Of a stretch of 64,000 nucleotides of DNA, positions 10,804-21,345 are shown in pieces. The translations under genes and the position numbers were made by a program. Positions within the stretch are counted from its first letter, which is position 1, and the number at the start of each line of letters is the position of its first letter. The stretch spans positions 1-64,000 of the forward strand of contig NZ_CAMFHB010000018.1 in the NCBI RefSeq assembly GCF_945952055.1, given 5' to 3'. Below the pieces are notes generated by a model. The model was not told where the DNA came from, made no database searches, and was given only the letters and a program-made list of their open reading frames with translations. Source of the stretch: an uncultured Alsobacter sp. (GTDB lineage: Bacteria > Pseudomonadota > Alphaproteobacteria > Rhizobiales > Beijerinckiaceae).

Positions 10804-11943
10804 ATGGCGCTGTTCGACGAAGACGAGATGGTGGCCGCGATCGGCCGCTGGGCGGAAATCGAGAGCCCGACGCACGATCGAGACGCCGTGAACCGCATGA
10901 TGGACGCCGTCGCCCGCGAGGCGGCCGCGGCCTCGATCGGGGTCGAGCGCATCCCGGGCCGCGACGGGCTGGGCGATTGCGTGCTGCTGCGGGCCGGGAA
11001 GGGGCAAGGACCCCGTGCCGGGACGGGGGCGGGCATCCTGCTGCTCTCCCATCTCGACACGGTGCATCCGGTCGGGACGCTGTCGCAGCACCTGCCGGTT
11101 CGGCGCGAAGGCGACCGGCTCTTCGGGCCGGGCGTCTGCGACATGAAGGGCGGCGCCTACCTCGCCTTCGCGGCCTTCCGGGCGGTGGCCGCGGCGGGGA
11201 CCGCGCGCGGTCCGATGACCTTCCTCTTCACGTCGGACGAGGAGATCGGCTCTCCCACGACGCGGGCGCTGATCGAGGATCTCGCCCGCGAGGCGACCCA
11301 CGTGCTGGTGACGGAGCCGGGGCGCGACGGCAACAAGTGCGTCACCGGCCGCAAGGGCGTCGGCCGCTTCGACGTGCATGTCGAGGGCCGGCCCGCCCAC
11401 TCGGGAGCCCGCCACCAGGACGGCCGCAGCGCCATCAAGGAGGCGGCGCGCCAGATCCTGGCGGTGGAGGGCCTGACGGACTACGGGCGGGGCGTGACGA
11501 CCACCGTGGGGCTCGTCAGCGGCGGCACGGCCGCCAACGTCATTCCCCAGCATGCGCGCTTTTCGGTCGACCTGCGGGTGGCGACGGCCGGCGACGGGGA
11601 GGAGTATGCCGCCCGCATCCTCGGGCTGGCGCCGCACGATCCCGACGTGCACGTGACGGTGACCGGCGGCATGAACCGGCCGCCCTACGAGAAGTCGGCC
11701 GACGGCGAGGCGCTGTACCAGACGGCACGGGGCCTGGCCGCCGCGATCGGCTTCGAGCTGGGCGAAGTGCCGCTCACGGGCGGCGGCAGCGACGCCAACT
11801 TCACGGCGCCGCTGGGCGTGCCGACGCTCGACGGCCTGGGCATCGACGGGGAGGGCGCCCACACGCTGCAGGAATGCGGCTTCGTCTCCTCCATCGTGCC
11901 GCGGGCGCGGCTGATGGAAGGGCTGCTGACGACCCTGGGCTGA
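10804..11943 (+). CDS. M20 family metallopeptidase (carboxypeptidase G2 / ArgE / DapE-like)
   Basis: 379 residues. A two-zinc amidohydrolase: LLLSHLDTVHPVG (first His/Asp), GPGVCDMKGG (bridging Asp), TSDEEIGS (catalytic Glu pair), VTEPGR, and SGARHQDGRSAIKEA of the dimerisation domain. A late GGGSDANF and a C-terminal GEGAHT are also typical. This suggests hydrolysis of an N-acyl amino acid or small peptide; the substrate cannot be read from sequence. The ATG at 10804 was preferred over the open frame running back into the DUF2189 gene. A GTG at 10747 overlapping the previous stop is an alternative. Confidence 0.88.
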   Translation: MALFDEDEMVAAIGRWAEIESPTHDRDAVNRMMDAVAREAAAASIGVERIPGRDGLGDCVLLRAGKGQGPRAGTGAGILLLSHLDTVHPVGTLSQHLPVRREGDRLFGPGVCDMKGGAYLAFAAFRAVAAAGTARGPMTFLFTSDEEIGSPTTRALIEDLAREATHVLVTEPGRDGNKCVTGRKGVGRFDVHVEGRPAHSGARHQDGRSAIKEAARQILAVEGLTDYGRGVTTTVGLVSGGTAANVIPQHARFSVDLRVATAGDGEEYAARILGLAPHDPDVHVTVTGGMNRPPYEKSADGEALYQTARGLAAAIGFELGEVPLTGGGSDANFTAPLGVPTLDGLGIDGEGAHTLQECGFVSSIVPRARLMEGLLTTLG

Positions 11944-11953
11944 GAGGGGCGCT

Positions 11954-12580
11954 TCACCCTGCGATGATGGCCTTCACGCCGTCGGCCACGAACTGCACGG
12001 CCAGCGCCGCGAGGATGACGCCGAGAAGGCGGGTGAGGACCACATTGCCCGTCACCCCCAGCCATTTCGAGATGCGGCCGGCGGCCAGGAAGGTCAACAG
12101 GCAGCTCAGGGACACGAAGGCAATCACGGCGAGCAGCACGCCGAGCTTCAGGACGTCGCCCTGGGCACGGCCGGCGAGCAGGATGGTGGCCGTGATGGCG
12201 CCCGGGCCGGCCATCAGCGGGATGGCGAGCGGGAAGGCCGCGACGTTGCGGATGTGGTCGAGGGTGATGGCCTGCTCGGCGTGCTCGGTCTTGCGGTCGT
12301 TGCGCCGCGCGAAGACCATCTCGAAGGCGATCCAGAACAGCAGCAGCCCGCCGGCGATGCGGAAGGCGGGCAGGGTGATCCCGAGCGCCGTGAGGAGCTG
12401 GGCTCCGATCAGGCCCGAGGCGCCCATGATGCAGGCGGCGATGATCGTGGCGCGGATCGCCACCTGGCGCCGGTGCACGGCGTCCATGCCGGGCGTGATG
12501 CCCAGAAAGATCGGCGCAAGGCCGGGCGGGTCGACCGTGACGAGCAGCGTGACCAGGGCCGAGGTCAGGTAGTCGAGCAT
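11954..12580 (-). CDS. MarC family integral membrane protein
   Basis: 208 residues with six hydrophobic segments and the MarC/UPF0056 signature: LVTVDPPGLAPIFLGIT near the N terminus, and FPLAIPLMAGPGAITATILL in the middle. Despite the family name, a role in antibiotic resistance is not supported for MarC, and the transport function is unknown. The gene converges on the M20 peptidase gene, with 10 bases between the stops. Confidence 0.92.
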   Translation of the reverse strand: MLDYLTSALVTLLVTVDPPGLAPIFLGITPGMDAVHRRQVAIRATIIAACIMGASGLIGAQLLTALGITLPAFRIAGGLLLFWIAFEMVFARRNDRKTEHAEQAITLDHIRNVAAFPLAIPLMAGPGAITATILLAGRAQGDVLKLGVLLAVIAFVSLSCLLTFLAAGRISKWLGVTGNVVLTRLLGVILAALAVQFVADGVKAIIAG

Positions 12581-12673
12581 GATCGTGTGCCGGCGCGGGC
12601 GGGGGACCGACGGGACGGCGGCCGCTCGCCTTGATCCCGGTTGGATCCTCCTATAGAAAACGCGAATGTGAAT

Positions 12674-12687
12674 CCAATAAACATTGG
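12674..12687. promoter_or_regulatory. Inverted repeat CCAAT-N4-ATTGG upstream of the DUF2306 gene
   Basis: A perfect 5-bp inverted repeat in a locally AT-rich patch 16 bases before the DUF2306 ATG, in the divergent region with marC. It could be an operator; no regulator is assigned. Confidence 0.35.
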
Positions 12688-12702
12688 ACCGGACGGACCC
12701 TC

Positions 12703-13098
12703 ATGACGCTCGCCCCGCTGCTCGCCGCCACCCCGGTGATCCAGGCCCACGCCTACGCGGCCCTGCTCGCCGCCGGCCTGTCGCTGCACCAGTTCTTCGC
12801 CAGGCCGGGGACGCTCACGCACAAGGCGCTCGGCTATGTGTGGGTGGCCGCGATGGCGACGGCCGCCGCAAGCTCGTTCTTCATCCACAGCATCCGGTCG
12901 GTGGGTCCGTTCAGCGCGATCCACCTCCTGTCGATCTTCGTCCTCGTCAATCTGACCCGCGCCGTCCTCGCGGCGCGGGCCGGGCAGATCACACGGCACC
13001 GCAAGACCATGAGAGGCCTGGCGCTTTTCGGGCTGCTCGTGGCGGGGCTGTTCACGCTGCTGCCGGGACGGATCATGCACGCCGTCGTGTTCGGCTGA
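12703..13098 (+). CDS. DUF2306 family membrane protein
   Basis: 131 residues with four predicted membrane helices: residues about 8-30, 42-62, 69-88 and 100-122. HQFFARPGTLTHKALGYVWV between helices 1 and 2, and HRKTMRGLALFGLLVAGLFT before the last, match small DUF2306-like proteins. The function is unknown. The ATG at 12703 was chosen because the 24 extra codons upstream are basic and overlap the inverted repeat and probable promoter. The gene is followed by the gyrA upstream region. Confidence 0.75.
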   Translation: MTLAPLLAATPVIQAHAYAALLAAGLSLHQFFARPGTLTHKALGYVWVAAMATAAASSFFIHSIRSVGPFSAIHLLSIFVLVNLTRAVLAARAGQITRHRKTMRGLALFGLLVAGLFTLLPGRIMHAVVFG

Positions 13099-13237
13099 GG
13101 CGGCGCCGTTCCCCTACGATGCGCTAACTCACTGATTTCGATAGGGAAAAAAGCCGTCCACAGGGCGTCGTAAGGGTGGCTTTCGCAGGCGGAATCGTAT
13201 AGGAAGACGCCAGCAAAACGCTGCATGGACAAGACAC

Positions 13238-15994
13238 TTGGCCAATGAAGACGACAAGGCCCCCGCCGGCGGCGGCGAGGGCCAGGACATCCGCCCTGTC
13301 TCGATCACCGACGAGATGAAGCGGAGCTATCTCGATTACGCGATGAGCGTGATCGTGAGCCGAGCGCTGCCCGACGTGCGCGACGGCCTCAAGCCCGTGC
13401 ACCGCCGCATCATGTTCTCGATGAACGAGAACGGCTATTTCCCGGACCGGCCCTACCGCAAGTCCGCCCGCGTCGTCGGCGACGTGATCGGTAAGTACCA
13501 TCCGCACGGCGACCAATCGATCTACGACGCGCTGGTGCGCATGGCGCAGGACTTCTCCATGCGCCTGCCGCTGGTCGACGGCCAGGGCAATTTCGGCTCG
13601 GTCGACGGCGATCCCGCGGCGGCCATGCGTTACACCGAGGTGCGCCTCGCCAAGCCGGCGATGGCGCTGCTCGAGGACCTCGACAAGGACACGGTCGACT
13701 TCCAGCCGAACTACGACGGCTCGGAGAAGGAGCCGACGGTCCTGCCGGCGCGCTATCCGAACCTGCTCGTCAATGGGGCAGGCGGCATCGCCGTCGGCAT
13801 GGCGACCAACGTGCCGCCGCACAATCTCGGCGAGGTCATCGACGCCTGCATCGCCTACATCGCCGATCCGGCGGTCACGATCGAAGACCTCATGGCCCAT
13901 GTTCCGGGCCCGGACTTCCCGACCGGCGGCTCGATCCTGGGCAAGGGCGGGATCCGCAACGCCTACAACACGGGGCGCGGCTCGATCATCATGCGGGCCA
14001 AGACGAGCGTCGAGACGATCCGCAAGGATCGCGAGGCGATCATCGTCACGGAGATCCCGTACCAGATCAACAAGTCGACGCTGATCGAGAAGATCGCCGA
14101 GCTGGTCCGCGAGAAGAAGCTCGAGGGCATCTCGGACCTGCGCGACGAGTCCGACCGCGACGGCATGCGCATCGTCATCGAGATCAAGCGCGATGCGATG
14201 GCGGACGTGGTGCTGAACCAGCTGTGGCGCTACACCGCGCTGCAGACGAGCTTCGGCGCCAACATGGTGGCGCTGAACGGCGGCCGCCCCGAGACGCTCA
14301 ACCTCAAGGACTTCGTCCGCGCCTTCGTGGAGTTCCGCGAGGAGGTGGTGAGCCGGCGCACGCGCTTCCTGCTCGGCAAGGCCCGCGACCGGGCTCATAC
14401 CCTGGTGGGTCTGGCGATCGCGGTGGCCAACATCGACGAGGTCATCCACACCATCCGCACCGCGCCGGACCCCAACACCGCCCGTGAACTGCTGATGGCG
14501 CGCGACTGGCCGGCCAAGGACGTGGCGCCGCTGATCGCGCTGATCGACGATCCGCTGCACCGGGTGAGCGACGACGACACCTACCGCCTCTCCGAGGCGC
14601 AGGCCCGCGCCATCCTCGACCTGCGTCTGCAGCGCCTCACCGCGCTTGGCCGTGACGAAATCGCCGACGAACTCAACAAGCTCGCCGTCGAGATCGCCGA
14701 CTACCTCGACATCCTGCGCTCGCGCGTGCGCATCCTGGGCATCGTCCAGACCGAGCTCTCCGAGATCAAGGCGTCCTACGCGACGCCGCGCAAGACGATC
14801 ATCACGGAATGGGACTCCGACGTCGACGACGAGGATCTCATCCAGCGCGAGGACATGGTCGTCACGGTCTCGCACGCCGGCTACATCAAGCGCGTGCCGC
14901 TCTCCACCTATCGCGCCCAGCGGCGCGGCGGGAAGGGGCGCTCGGGCATGCAGACGCGCGACGAGGATTTCGTGGCGCGGCTGTTCGTGGCCTCCACGCA
15001 CACGCCGGTGCTGTTCTTCTCGTCGCACGGCCAGGTCTACAAGGAGAAGGTGTGGCGCCTGCCGCTCGCGGCGCCGCAGGCCCGCGGCAAGGCGCTCATC
15101 AATATGCTGCCGCTGGAAGGCGGCGAGCGCATCACCACCATCATGCCGCTGCCGGAGAACGAGGCCGACTGGGAGACGCTCGACGTCATGTTCGCGACGG
15201 CGAGCGGCGGCGTCCGGCGCAACAAGCTCAGCGACTTCGTCAACGTCAACAAGGCCGGCAAGATCGCGATGAAGCTGGACGAGGGCGATTCCATCGTCGA
15301 CGTCCAGATCTGCACGGCCGACGACGACGTCCTGCTCACCACGGCCCAGGGCCAGTGCATCCGCTTCTGCGTGGATGACGTGCGCGTGTTCAAGGGCCGC
15401 GACTCGACCGGCGTGCGGGGCATCTCGCTGGCGAGGGCCGACACCGTCATCTCGCTCGCCATCCTGCGTCACGTCGATGCGACGGCCGAGGAACGCGCCG
15501 CCTATCTGCGCATGCGGCGGGCCGTGCAGGGCGAGGGCCAGGAGGAGAACGGCGCCGCGCCGGAGGTGGAGGAGGGGGCCGAGGAGGTCGCCGCCGACGC
15601 TTCGCTCACGCAGGAGCGCTATGCCGATCTCAGCGCGCGGGAACAGGTCGTCCTCACCCTCTCGCAGAACGGCTTCGGCAAGCGCACCTCGGCCTACGAG
15701 ATCCGCGTCACCGGCCGCGGCGGCAAGGGCATCGTCGCCATGGCGGTCAACGACCGCAACGGCCCGCTCGTCGCCTCCTTCCCGGTGGAGGACAGTGACC
15801 AGATCATGCTCGTCACGGACGGCGGCCAGCTCATCCGCTGCCCTGTCGCCGGCATTCGCGTCGCCGGCCGCGGCACGCAGGGCGTGATCGTGTTCAAGAC
15901 CGACAAGGACGAGAAGGTCGTGTCGGTCGAGCGCATCAGCGACGACGGCGAGGACGAAGGCGAAGTGGGCGAGGAGCCGGTCGCGACCGAGTGA
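13238..15994 (+). CDS. gyrA: DNA gyrase subunit A
   Basis: 918 residues. DNA cleavage/religation subunit of gyrase, which introduces negative supercoils. Landmarks: [20 protein letters not shown] (quinolone region), catalytic Tyr in [13 protein letters not shown], the GyrA box QRRGGKG in [15 protein letters not shown], and a C-terminal beta-pinwheel. An acidic insert of about 50 residues (centred on [14 protein letters not shown]) interrupts the C-terminal domain, as is usual in alphaproteobacteria. The position equivalent to E. coli Ser83 is Gln. I see only a TTG start at 13238; the ATG at 13225 is out of frame. Confidence 0.97.
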   Translation: MANEDDKAPAGGGEGQDIRPVSITDEMKRSYLDYAMSVIVSRALPDVRDGLKPVHRRIMFSMNENGYFPDRPYRKSARVVGDVIGKYHPHGDQSIYDALVRMAQDFSMRLPLVDGQGNFGSVDGDPAAAMRYTEVRLAKPAMALLEDLDKDTVDFQPNYDGSEKEPTVLPARYPNLLVNGAGGIAVGMATNVPPHNLGEVIDACIAYIADPAVTIEDLMAHVPGPDFPTGGSILGKGGIRNAYNTGRGSIIMRAKTSVETIRKDREAIIVTEIPYQINKSTLIEKIAELVREKKLEGISDLRDESDRDGMRIVIEIKRDAMADVVLNQLWRYTALQTSFGANMVALNGGRPETLNLKDFVRAFVEFREEVVSRRTRFLLGKARDRAHTLVGLAIAVANIDEVIHTIRTAPDPNTARELLMARDWPAKDVAPLIALIDDPLHRVSDDDTYRLSEAQARAILDLRLQRLTALGRDEIADELNKLAVEIADYLDILRSRVRILGIVQTELSEIKASYATPRKTIITEWDSDVDDEDLIQREDMVVTVSHAGYIKRVPLSTYRAQRRGGKGRSGMQTRDEDFVARLFVASTHTPVLFFSSHGQVYKEKVWRLPLAAPQARGKALINMLPLEGGERITTIMPLPENEADWETLDVMFATASGGVRRNKLSDFVNVNKAGKIAMKLDEGDSIVDVQICTADDDVLLTTAQGQCIRFCVDDVRVFKGRDSTGVRGISLARADTVISLAILRHVDATAEERAAYLRMRRAVQGEGQEENGAAPEVEEGAEEVAADASLTQERYADLSAREQVVLTLSQNGFGKRTSAYEIRVTGRGGKGIVAMAVNDRNGPLVASFPVEDSDQIMLVTDGGQLIRCPVAGIRVAGRGTQGVIVFKTDKDEKVVSVERISDDGEDEGEVGEEPVATE

Positions 15995-16046
15995 GCGTGG
16001 TCAGCACTGGCGAGGTGGTGCCTCCGTTGACACTCCTTCTCGCTAA

Positions 16047-16240
16047 CTCCTCAGAGCTCGTGAATCTCTCGGCAGTCTCGTTTGCATCTCCCTCTCCGCC
16101 GTCTTGCCCGGGCTTGGCCCGGGCATCCACGACTTTGCCGGGGCCAGGCGTCAGTCGTGGGTGGCCGGGCCAAGCCCGGCCATGACGCGGAGGGGGGGGG
16201 TGCTCGCTGGACAACCGAAAGGTTCACAAGCTCTGAGCAG
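16047..16240. repeat. Composite inverted repeat enclosing a dispersed palindrome
   Basis: A 26-base left arm (16047-16072, CTCCTCAGAGCTCGTGAATC...) faces a right arm (16215-16240) whose reverse complement matches at 22 of 26 positions. The arms flank palindrome copy 2 and a G-run (16192-16199). Just outside the right arm is the common intergenic repeat motif CCCGCGGAGCGGGCGTGTCG. The segment fills the 293-base gap between the convergent genes gyrA and the antiporter gene. Confidence 0.6.
16101..16190. repeat. Dispersed intergenic palindrome, copy 2 of 5
   Basis: Left arm TGCCCGGGCTTGGCCCGGGC, right arm GGCCGGGCCAAGCCCGGCCA, between convergent gyrA and the antiporter gene. It closely resembles the copies at 22544 and 56247. 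Confidence 0.88.
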
Positions 16241-16287
16241 CCCGCGGAGCGGGCGTGTCGAAGGACGCAGGATGGCCCCGCCGCGTC

Positions 16288-18078
16288 CTACCGTCCCAGT
16301 CGCGCCTTGATCCGGTCGCGCGCCCCTCGCCAGCCTTTGGCCGGCGGGGCGTCCTCCTCCTCCGGTGTCGCCTCGAGCAGGAGGCCGGCCAGCTTCACCC
16401 GGTCGTCGCGGACGTCGTGGGCGATGAGCATGGCCTGGCCGAAATCGATCCGGTCGCCCTCCTGGGGTGCGCCGTCGAGGCGTTCGGCGAAGAGCTCGGC
16501 GATGGTCTGCGGGCGCTCCTCGGCGTCGATGGAGAGGCCGTAGAGGTCGGCGACGGCGCCGGCGGGCAGGCCCGCGTCGAAGGGAAACTCGGGCAGCGGC
16601 GCCTGCTCGCTGCGCGAGCCGTCGACGGCGAAGAAGCGGTCCAGGCGGGCGAGGCGCTGGGTGGGGGCGAGGAAGTAGCCGTAGTCGCCGGGCTTCAGCA
16701 GGCCGGCCTCCGCCGGGTTCAGGATGGTGCCGCCCCGGATCACCATGACCGGCTTCACCCAGCTCGGCAGCGCCCGGTGGCGGGTGGCGGGGCTCGGATC
16801 GACCAGCGGATAGCCCACGAGCTCGGCGTCGAGCTGGCCGGGCAGGTCGATGTCGATGCGCTGGACCTCGGGCGCGGGGTCGCGCAGCGCCACGCCGGTC
16901 CGCCGGGCGGCCATGCCGATGGTCCAGCCCTGCACCACCAGCGAGACCACCACGACCACGAAGGCGACGTTGAAATAGACCTCCGCCTGCGGGAGCCGCG
17001 CGAGCGTCGGGATGGTGGCCAGGAAGATCGACACGCCGCCGCGCAGGCCCACCCAGGCGATGAACGCCATCTCCCGGCGCGAGAAGCGGAACGGGGAGAG
17101 GCAGGCGAAGACCGCCACGGGGCGGCCGATCAGCATCAGGAACAGGGCGATCGCGATCGCGGGCGCGAGCAGCGGCCAGATCTTCGACGGCGTGACGAGG
17201 AGGCCCAACAGCGTGAACAGGATGATCTGGCACAGCCACGTGGCCGTGTCGTGGAAGGCGATGATCGACCCGTAGGCGCGCACGGGGCGATTGCCGACGA
17301 TCAGTCCCGCGACATAGGCCGCCATGAAGCCGCTGCCGTCGAGCGTCTGGGCAACGGCGAAGGTGACCACCGCCGCGGTCACGACGAAGGCGGGATGCAG
17401 GCCGGTGGGTAGGGTGATGCGGTTCAGCACCCAGACCAGGCCGAAGCCGCCCAGGATCCCGGCCGTGACGCCGATCGCGATGGTTTCCACGACCGAGAGG
17501 CCGATGTGCCACCAGGATTCGCTCGTCGTCCCGAGCGCGATCTGCACGAGCACAACCGTGAGGATGACGGCGAAGGGATCGTTCGTGCCCGATTCGACCT
17601 CCAGCGTGGCCCCGACCTTGCGGCGCAGCTGCAGACCGCCGGTGCGCAGCAGGAAGAACACGACGGCCGCGTCGGTCGACGCCACGATGGCACCGATCAG
17701 CAGGCTCGGCACGAGCGGCAGCTTGAGGAGCCACATCGCCGCGAGGCCGGTGAGCACGGTGGTGACGACCACGCCCACCGACGCCAGGATGCCGGCCGGG
17801 CCCAGCACCGTCCGCACCGTGGCGGTGCGGGTGCGCAGGCCGCCGTCGAACAGGATGATCGCCAGCGCGGCCGAGCCCGCCAGGTAGGTCAGCTCGTAGT
17901 CGCTGAAGGGGAACCCGCCCGGGCCGTCCTCGCCGGCCAGGATGCCGATGCCGAGGAACACCAGGAGGATGGGCACGCCGAAGCGCGACGCCGCCAGGCT
18001 CGACAGGATGCCGATCAGCATCAGGGCGGAGCCGAACAGCAGGCTGAGATGGGCGTGGGCGAGTTCGATCATCCGCAC
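16288..18078 (-). CDS. Potassium/proton antiporter, CPA1 family (NhaP2/CvrA-like)
   Basis: 596 residues. The N-terminal about 390 residues form a CPA1-type Na+/H+ exchanger domain with about 12 helices; [11 protein letters not shown] and [17 protein letters not shown] contain the expected Asp residues, and [11 protein letters not shown] is also typical. Next come a TrkA-C/RCK-C-like domain (about 400-490, around [17 protein letters not shown]) and a C-terminal CorC/HlyC-like region (about 500-570). This order is that of K+/H+ antiporters of the NhaP2/CvrA type, used in potassium and volume control. The coaD gene is divergent. Confidence 0.9.
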   Translation of the reverse strand: MRMIELAHAHLSLLFGSALMLIGILSSLAASRFGVPILLVFLGIGILAGEDGPGGFPFSDYELTYLAGSAALAIILFDGGLRTRTATVRTVLGPAGILASVGVVVTTVLTGLAAMWLLKLPLVPSLLIGAIVASTDAAVVFFLLRTGGLQLRRKVGATLEVESGTNDPFAVILTVVLVQIALGTTSESWWHIGLSVVETIAIGVTAGILGGFGLVWVLNRITLPTGLHPAFVVTAAVVTFAVAQTLDGSGFMAAYVAGLIVGNRPVRAYGSIIAFHDTATWLCQIILFTLLGLLVTPSKIWPLLAPAIAIALFLMLIGRPVAVFACLSPFRFSRREMAFIAWVGLRGGVSIFLATIPTLARLPQAEVYFNVAFVVVVVSLVVQGWTIGMAARRTGVALRDPAPEVQRIDIDLPGQLDAELVGYPLVDPSPATRHRALPSWVKPVMVIRGGTILNPAEAGLLKPGDYGYFLAPTQRLARLDRFFAVDGSRSEQAPLPEFPFDAGLPAGAVADLYGLSIDAEERPQTIAELFAERLDGAPQEGDRIDFGQAMLIAHDVRDDRVKLAGLLLEATPEEEDAPPAKGWRGARDRIKARLGR

Positions 18079-18169
18079 ACTATCCGGGGCGGGATCGCGC
18101 AGTTCAACGCCTGCTTTGTCTCAAGGCTCGGCTTGCCCGCAACAGGCCCAGACTGTAAGCGTCTTGCCC

Positions 18170-18682
18170 ATGTCGGCACCCTCTCGCCCGCGCACCGGCC
18201 TTTATGCAGGCTCGTTCGATCCCGTCACCAACGGGCATCTGGACGTCATTCGCCAGGCCTGTGCCCTGTTCGACCGGATCGTGGTCGCGATCGGGATCCA
18301 TCCCGGCAAGGCGCCCCTGTTCCCGGTGGAGGACCGCAGCGCAATGATCCTGGCCGCGAGCCGGGACTTCCCGGCGCCGGTGGAGGTCACGACCTTCGGC
18401 GGCCTCGCGGTCGACGCCGCGCGGTCGATCGGGGCGGGAGCCCTGATCCGGGGCCTGCGCGACGGGACCGACCTCGACTACGAGATGCAGATGGCCGGGA
18501 TGAACGCCACCATGGCGCCCGACGTCCAGACCGTGTTTCTGCCGGCCTCGATCCCGGTGCGCCCGATTACGGCCACGCTGGTACGCCAGATCGCGGCCAT
18601 GGGCGGAGACGTCTCCGCCTTCGTTCCGCCCGAGGTCGCGCGGCGGTTGAAAGACCGTTTCGCGCAGTCGGCCAAGGGCTGA
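18170..18682 (+). CDS. coaD: Pantetheine-phosphate adenylyltransferase
   Basis: 170 residues. Penultimate step of coenzyme A synthesis: 4'-phosphopantetheine + ATP to dephospho-CoA. The nucleotidyltransferase motif [20 protein letters not shown] holds the T/HxGH signature; [20 protein letters not shown] and [18 protein letters not shown] are family blocks. The ATG at 18170 was chosen because the motif begins about 10 residues later; the open frame upstream lies antisense to the antiporter gene. It heads the conserved order coaD-ppi-ppi-queA-tgt. Confidence 0.96.
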   Translation: MSAPSRPRTGLYAGSFDPVTNGHLDVIRQACALFDRIVVAIGIHPGKAPLFPVEDRSAMILAASRDFPAPVEVTTFGGLAVDAARSIGAGALIRGLRDGTDLDYEMQMAGMNATMAPDVQTVFLPASIPVRPITATLVRQIAAMGGDVSAFVPPEVARRLKDRFAQSAKG

Positions 18683-18723
18683 GCTGGACAGACTGACCGG
18701 ACCTTTGTGATCCAGGAGGCATC

Positions 18724-19281
18724 ATGCTGCGACTTCTCGCGCTCGTCGGCGCGCTCTTTGCGGGACTTTCCCTCGCCCACGCCCAGACGGCATCCCAGCC
18801 GCTCGATCCGCAGAACACGCTCGTGATGACGCTGAAGGACGGCAAGGTCGTCATCAAGCTTCGTCCCGACCTCGCGCCCAAGCACGTCGAGCAGATCAAG
18901 ACGCTCGTGAAGCGCGGCTTCTACGACAACCTGGTGTTCCATCGGGTGATCGAGGGCTTCATGGCCCAGACCGGCGACCCGAAGGGCAACGGCACGGGCG
19001 GGTCTGACCTTCCCGACATCCAGGCCGAATTCAATCCGCAGCCGTTCCAGCGCGGGACCCTCGGCATGGCGCGGGCGCAGAGCCCGAACTCGGCCAATTC
19101 GCAGTTCTTCATCTGCTTCGACGACGCGAGCTTCCTGAACGGCAAGTACACGGTCTTCGGCCAGGTCGTGCAGGGCATGGACGTCGTCGACAAGATCAAG
19201 AAGGGCGACAGCAACGCCAACGGCGCGGTGCGCAGCCCCGACAAGATCATCTCGCTGCGGCTGCTCGCCGACGCGAAGTGA
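18724..19281 (+). CDS. Cyclophilin-type peptidylprolyl isomerase, exported
   Basis: 185 residues. An N-terminal signal peptide (MLRLLALVGALFAGLSLAHA, cleavage after AHA) precedes a cyclophilin domain with FYDNLVFHRVIEGFMAQTGD, NSANSQFFICFDDASFLNGK and YTVFGQVVQGMDVVDKI. It catalyses cis-trans isomerisation of Xaa-Pro bonds, here most likely in the periplasm. The ribosome site CAGGAGGC is strong. The downstream cyclophilin lacks a signal sequence, so the pair supplies a periplasmic and a cytoplasmic enzyme. Confidence 0.94.
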   Translation: MLRLLALVGALFAGLSLAHAQTASQPLDPQNTLVMTLKDGKVVIKLRPDLAPKHVEQIKTLVKRGFYDNLVFHRVIEGFMAQTGDPKGNGTGGSDLPDIQAEFNPQPFQRGTLGMARAQSPNSANSQFFICFDDASFLNGKYTVFGQVVQGMDVVDKIKKGDSNANGAVRSPDKIISLRLLADAK

Positions 19282-19316
19282 GGCCCACGGCCTTTTTGGC
19301 ATTCACCTGAAGGAAC

Positions 19317-19790
<474 letters not shown>

Positions 19791-19813
19791 CCCCAGCGCG
19801 TCACCAATACGAC

Positions 19814-19851
19814 AAGGGCCGGCACCGCGAGGGGCCGGCCCTTTCGTTTTC
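19814..19851 (+). terminator. Rho-independent terminator after the cyclophilin pair
   Basis: A 10-bp stem AAGGGCCGGC / GCCGGCCCTT (19814-19823 with 19834-19843), a 10-base loop, then a T-rich run TTTCGTTTTC. It begins 24 bases past the stop codon. Confidence 0.88.
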
Positions 19852-19923
19852 AGGGGAGTGCCGGCCGTCCTGCTGAAATGAACGGCCGGCGAAATGGCTT
19901 CTCGAAAACGATTTTTCTAAATA

Positions 19924-19937
19924 CGTTCGATCGAACG
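19924..19937. promoter_or_regulatory. Perfect 14-bp palindrome CGTTCGATCGAACG
   Basis: A complete palindrome starting 22 bases before the possible small membrane peptide gene, in a clearly AT-rich patch. Its size and position suit an operator. No copy was noticed elsewhere in the window. Confidence 0.45.
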
Positions 19938-19945
19938 GTTGTAAG

Positions 19946-20062
19946 ATGGATAGTGTCCACACGAACCGCAAGCGCATTGTCGATAAAGACGAGACTTATT
20001 TGATTGGAATTGGTGTATTTCTATTTCTAGTTGTACTTTCTTCTGTGTGCGCGTTCCATTAA
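19946..20062 (+). CDS. Possible 38-residue single-span membrane peptide
   Basis: ATG at 19946 to TAA at 20060-20062. A charged N terminus ([18 protein letters not shown]) is followed by one uninterrupted hydrophobic stretch of about 19 residues ([19 protein letters not shown]). That pattern is typical of bacterial small membrane proteins, with the positive-charge rule favouring N-in. Codon use is AT-rich (ATT, TTT, GTA, CTA) unlike the neighbours, and the upstream ribosome site (GTAAG) is weak. It lies between the cyclophilin terminator and queA. It is a candidate only, not a recognised family. The other stretches of the 19791-20235 gap (19852-19923 and 20063-20235) show nothing I can name. 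Confidence 0.4.
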   Translation: MDSVHTNRKRIVDKDETYLIGIGVFLFLVVLSSVCAFH

Positions 20063-20235
20063 GTAATCTCAGGTTGTGGCCTGACTTGCTCCATTCCGGG
20101 ACCCCGGCACGCTTGTCATGGCGGACGGGGCTTCTCCACCGAACCGGGCGGCCCGTGCCCCGGGCTTGCCACCCGGCCACCTCCGTCGCTAGAGACTGCG
20201 CCTTCCGGCCTGCGGGCCGCGTGTCGGGATGGCCC

Positions 20236-21345
20236 ATGCGCGTCGATCTTTTCGATTTCGATCTGCCGGAGGCGTGCATCGCCCTTCGTCCGGCGGATCC
20301 GCGCGACAGTGCCCGGCTGCTCGAGGTGGAGCCTGGTCGGGCGCCGCGCGACCACGTGGTGCGCGACCTGCCCTCGCTCCTGCGGCGCGGCGACGTGCTG
20401 GTCGTCAACGACACCCGCGTCATCCCCGCCCGCCTCGACGGCTACCGGGAGCGCGAGGGATCACGCGTGAAGGTGCAGGCCCTCCTGCACCAGCGCGAGG
20501 GGGATGCGACCTGGCGCGCCTTCGCGCGCCCCGGCAAGAAGCTGTCCGAAGGCGACCGCCTCCGCTTCGGCGGGGCCGTCGAGAACGACGCCTGCCTGTT
20601 CTCGGCGCTCGAGGCGACGATCGTGGAGAAGGGGGAGGGCGGCGAGATCGTCCTGCGGTTCGATCTCTCCGGCCCGGCGCTCGACGATGCGATCCTGACC
20701 CTCGGGCACATGCCGCTGCCGCCCTACATCGCCGGCAAGCGTCCTGAGGACGAGCGCGACCGGCAGGACTACCAGACGCTGTTCGCCACGAAGTCCGGCG
20801 CCGTGGCGGCGCCGACCGCCGGCCTGCACTTCACGCCGGACCTGACGAGCCGCCTCGGGGCCGCCGGCATCGGGATCGCCAGGGTCACGCTGCACGTGGG
20901 CGCGGGGACGTTCCTGCCGGTGAAAGCGGACGACACGCGCGACCACAGGATGCACGCCGAGTGGGGCGAGGTGGACGGCGCGACGGCGGCGCGGCTCAAC
21001 GCCGCCCGGGCCGCGGGCGGGCGCATCGTGTGCGTCGGCACGACCTCCCTGCGGCTCCTGGAATCGGCCACGGACGAGCAGGGCGTGGTCCAGCCGTGGT
21101 CGGGCTCGACGGCGATCTTCATCACGCCGGGCCACCGCTTTCGCTCGGCCGACCTGCTGATGACCAACTTCCATCTGCCGCGCTCGACGTTGTTCATGCT
21201 CGTCAGCGCCTTCAGCGGCCTGGCGACCATGCGGGCCGCCTACGCGCATGCCATAGCGACGGGCTACCGCTTCTACTCGTACGGCGATGCGAGCCTGCTG
21301 CACCGCGCGCCGCCGGAAACGATCGACCAGGAGTTCATCCCATGA
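20236..21345 (+). CDS. queA: S-adenosylmethionine:tRNA ribosyltransferase-isomerase
   Basis: 369 residues. It moves the ribosyl group of SAM to preQ1 in tRNA to make epoxyqueuosine. Family blocks: [64 protein letters not shown] and [19 protein letters not shown]. The ATG at 20236 was chosen because [11 protein letters not shown] is the normal QueA N terminus; the frame stays open for 63 codons upstream. Its stop overlaps the tgt ATG. Confidence 0.97.
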   Translation: MRVDLFDFDLPEACIALRPADPRDSARLLEVEPGRAPRDHVVRDLPSLLRRGDVLVVNDTRVIPARLDGYREREGSRVKVQALLHQREGDATWRAFARPGKKLSEGDRLRFGGAVENDACLFSALEATIVEKGEGGEIVLRFDLSGPALDDAILTLGHMPLPPYIAGKRPEDERDRQDYQTLFATKSGAVAAPTAGLHFTPDLTSRLGAAGIGIARVTLHVGAGTFLPVKADDTRDHRMHAEWGEVDGATAARLNAARAAGGRIVCVGTTSLRLLESATDEQGVVQPWSGSTAIFITPGHRFRSADLLMTNFHLPRSTLFMLVSAFSGLATMRAAYAHAIATGYRFYSYGDASLLHRAPPETIDQEFIP

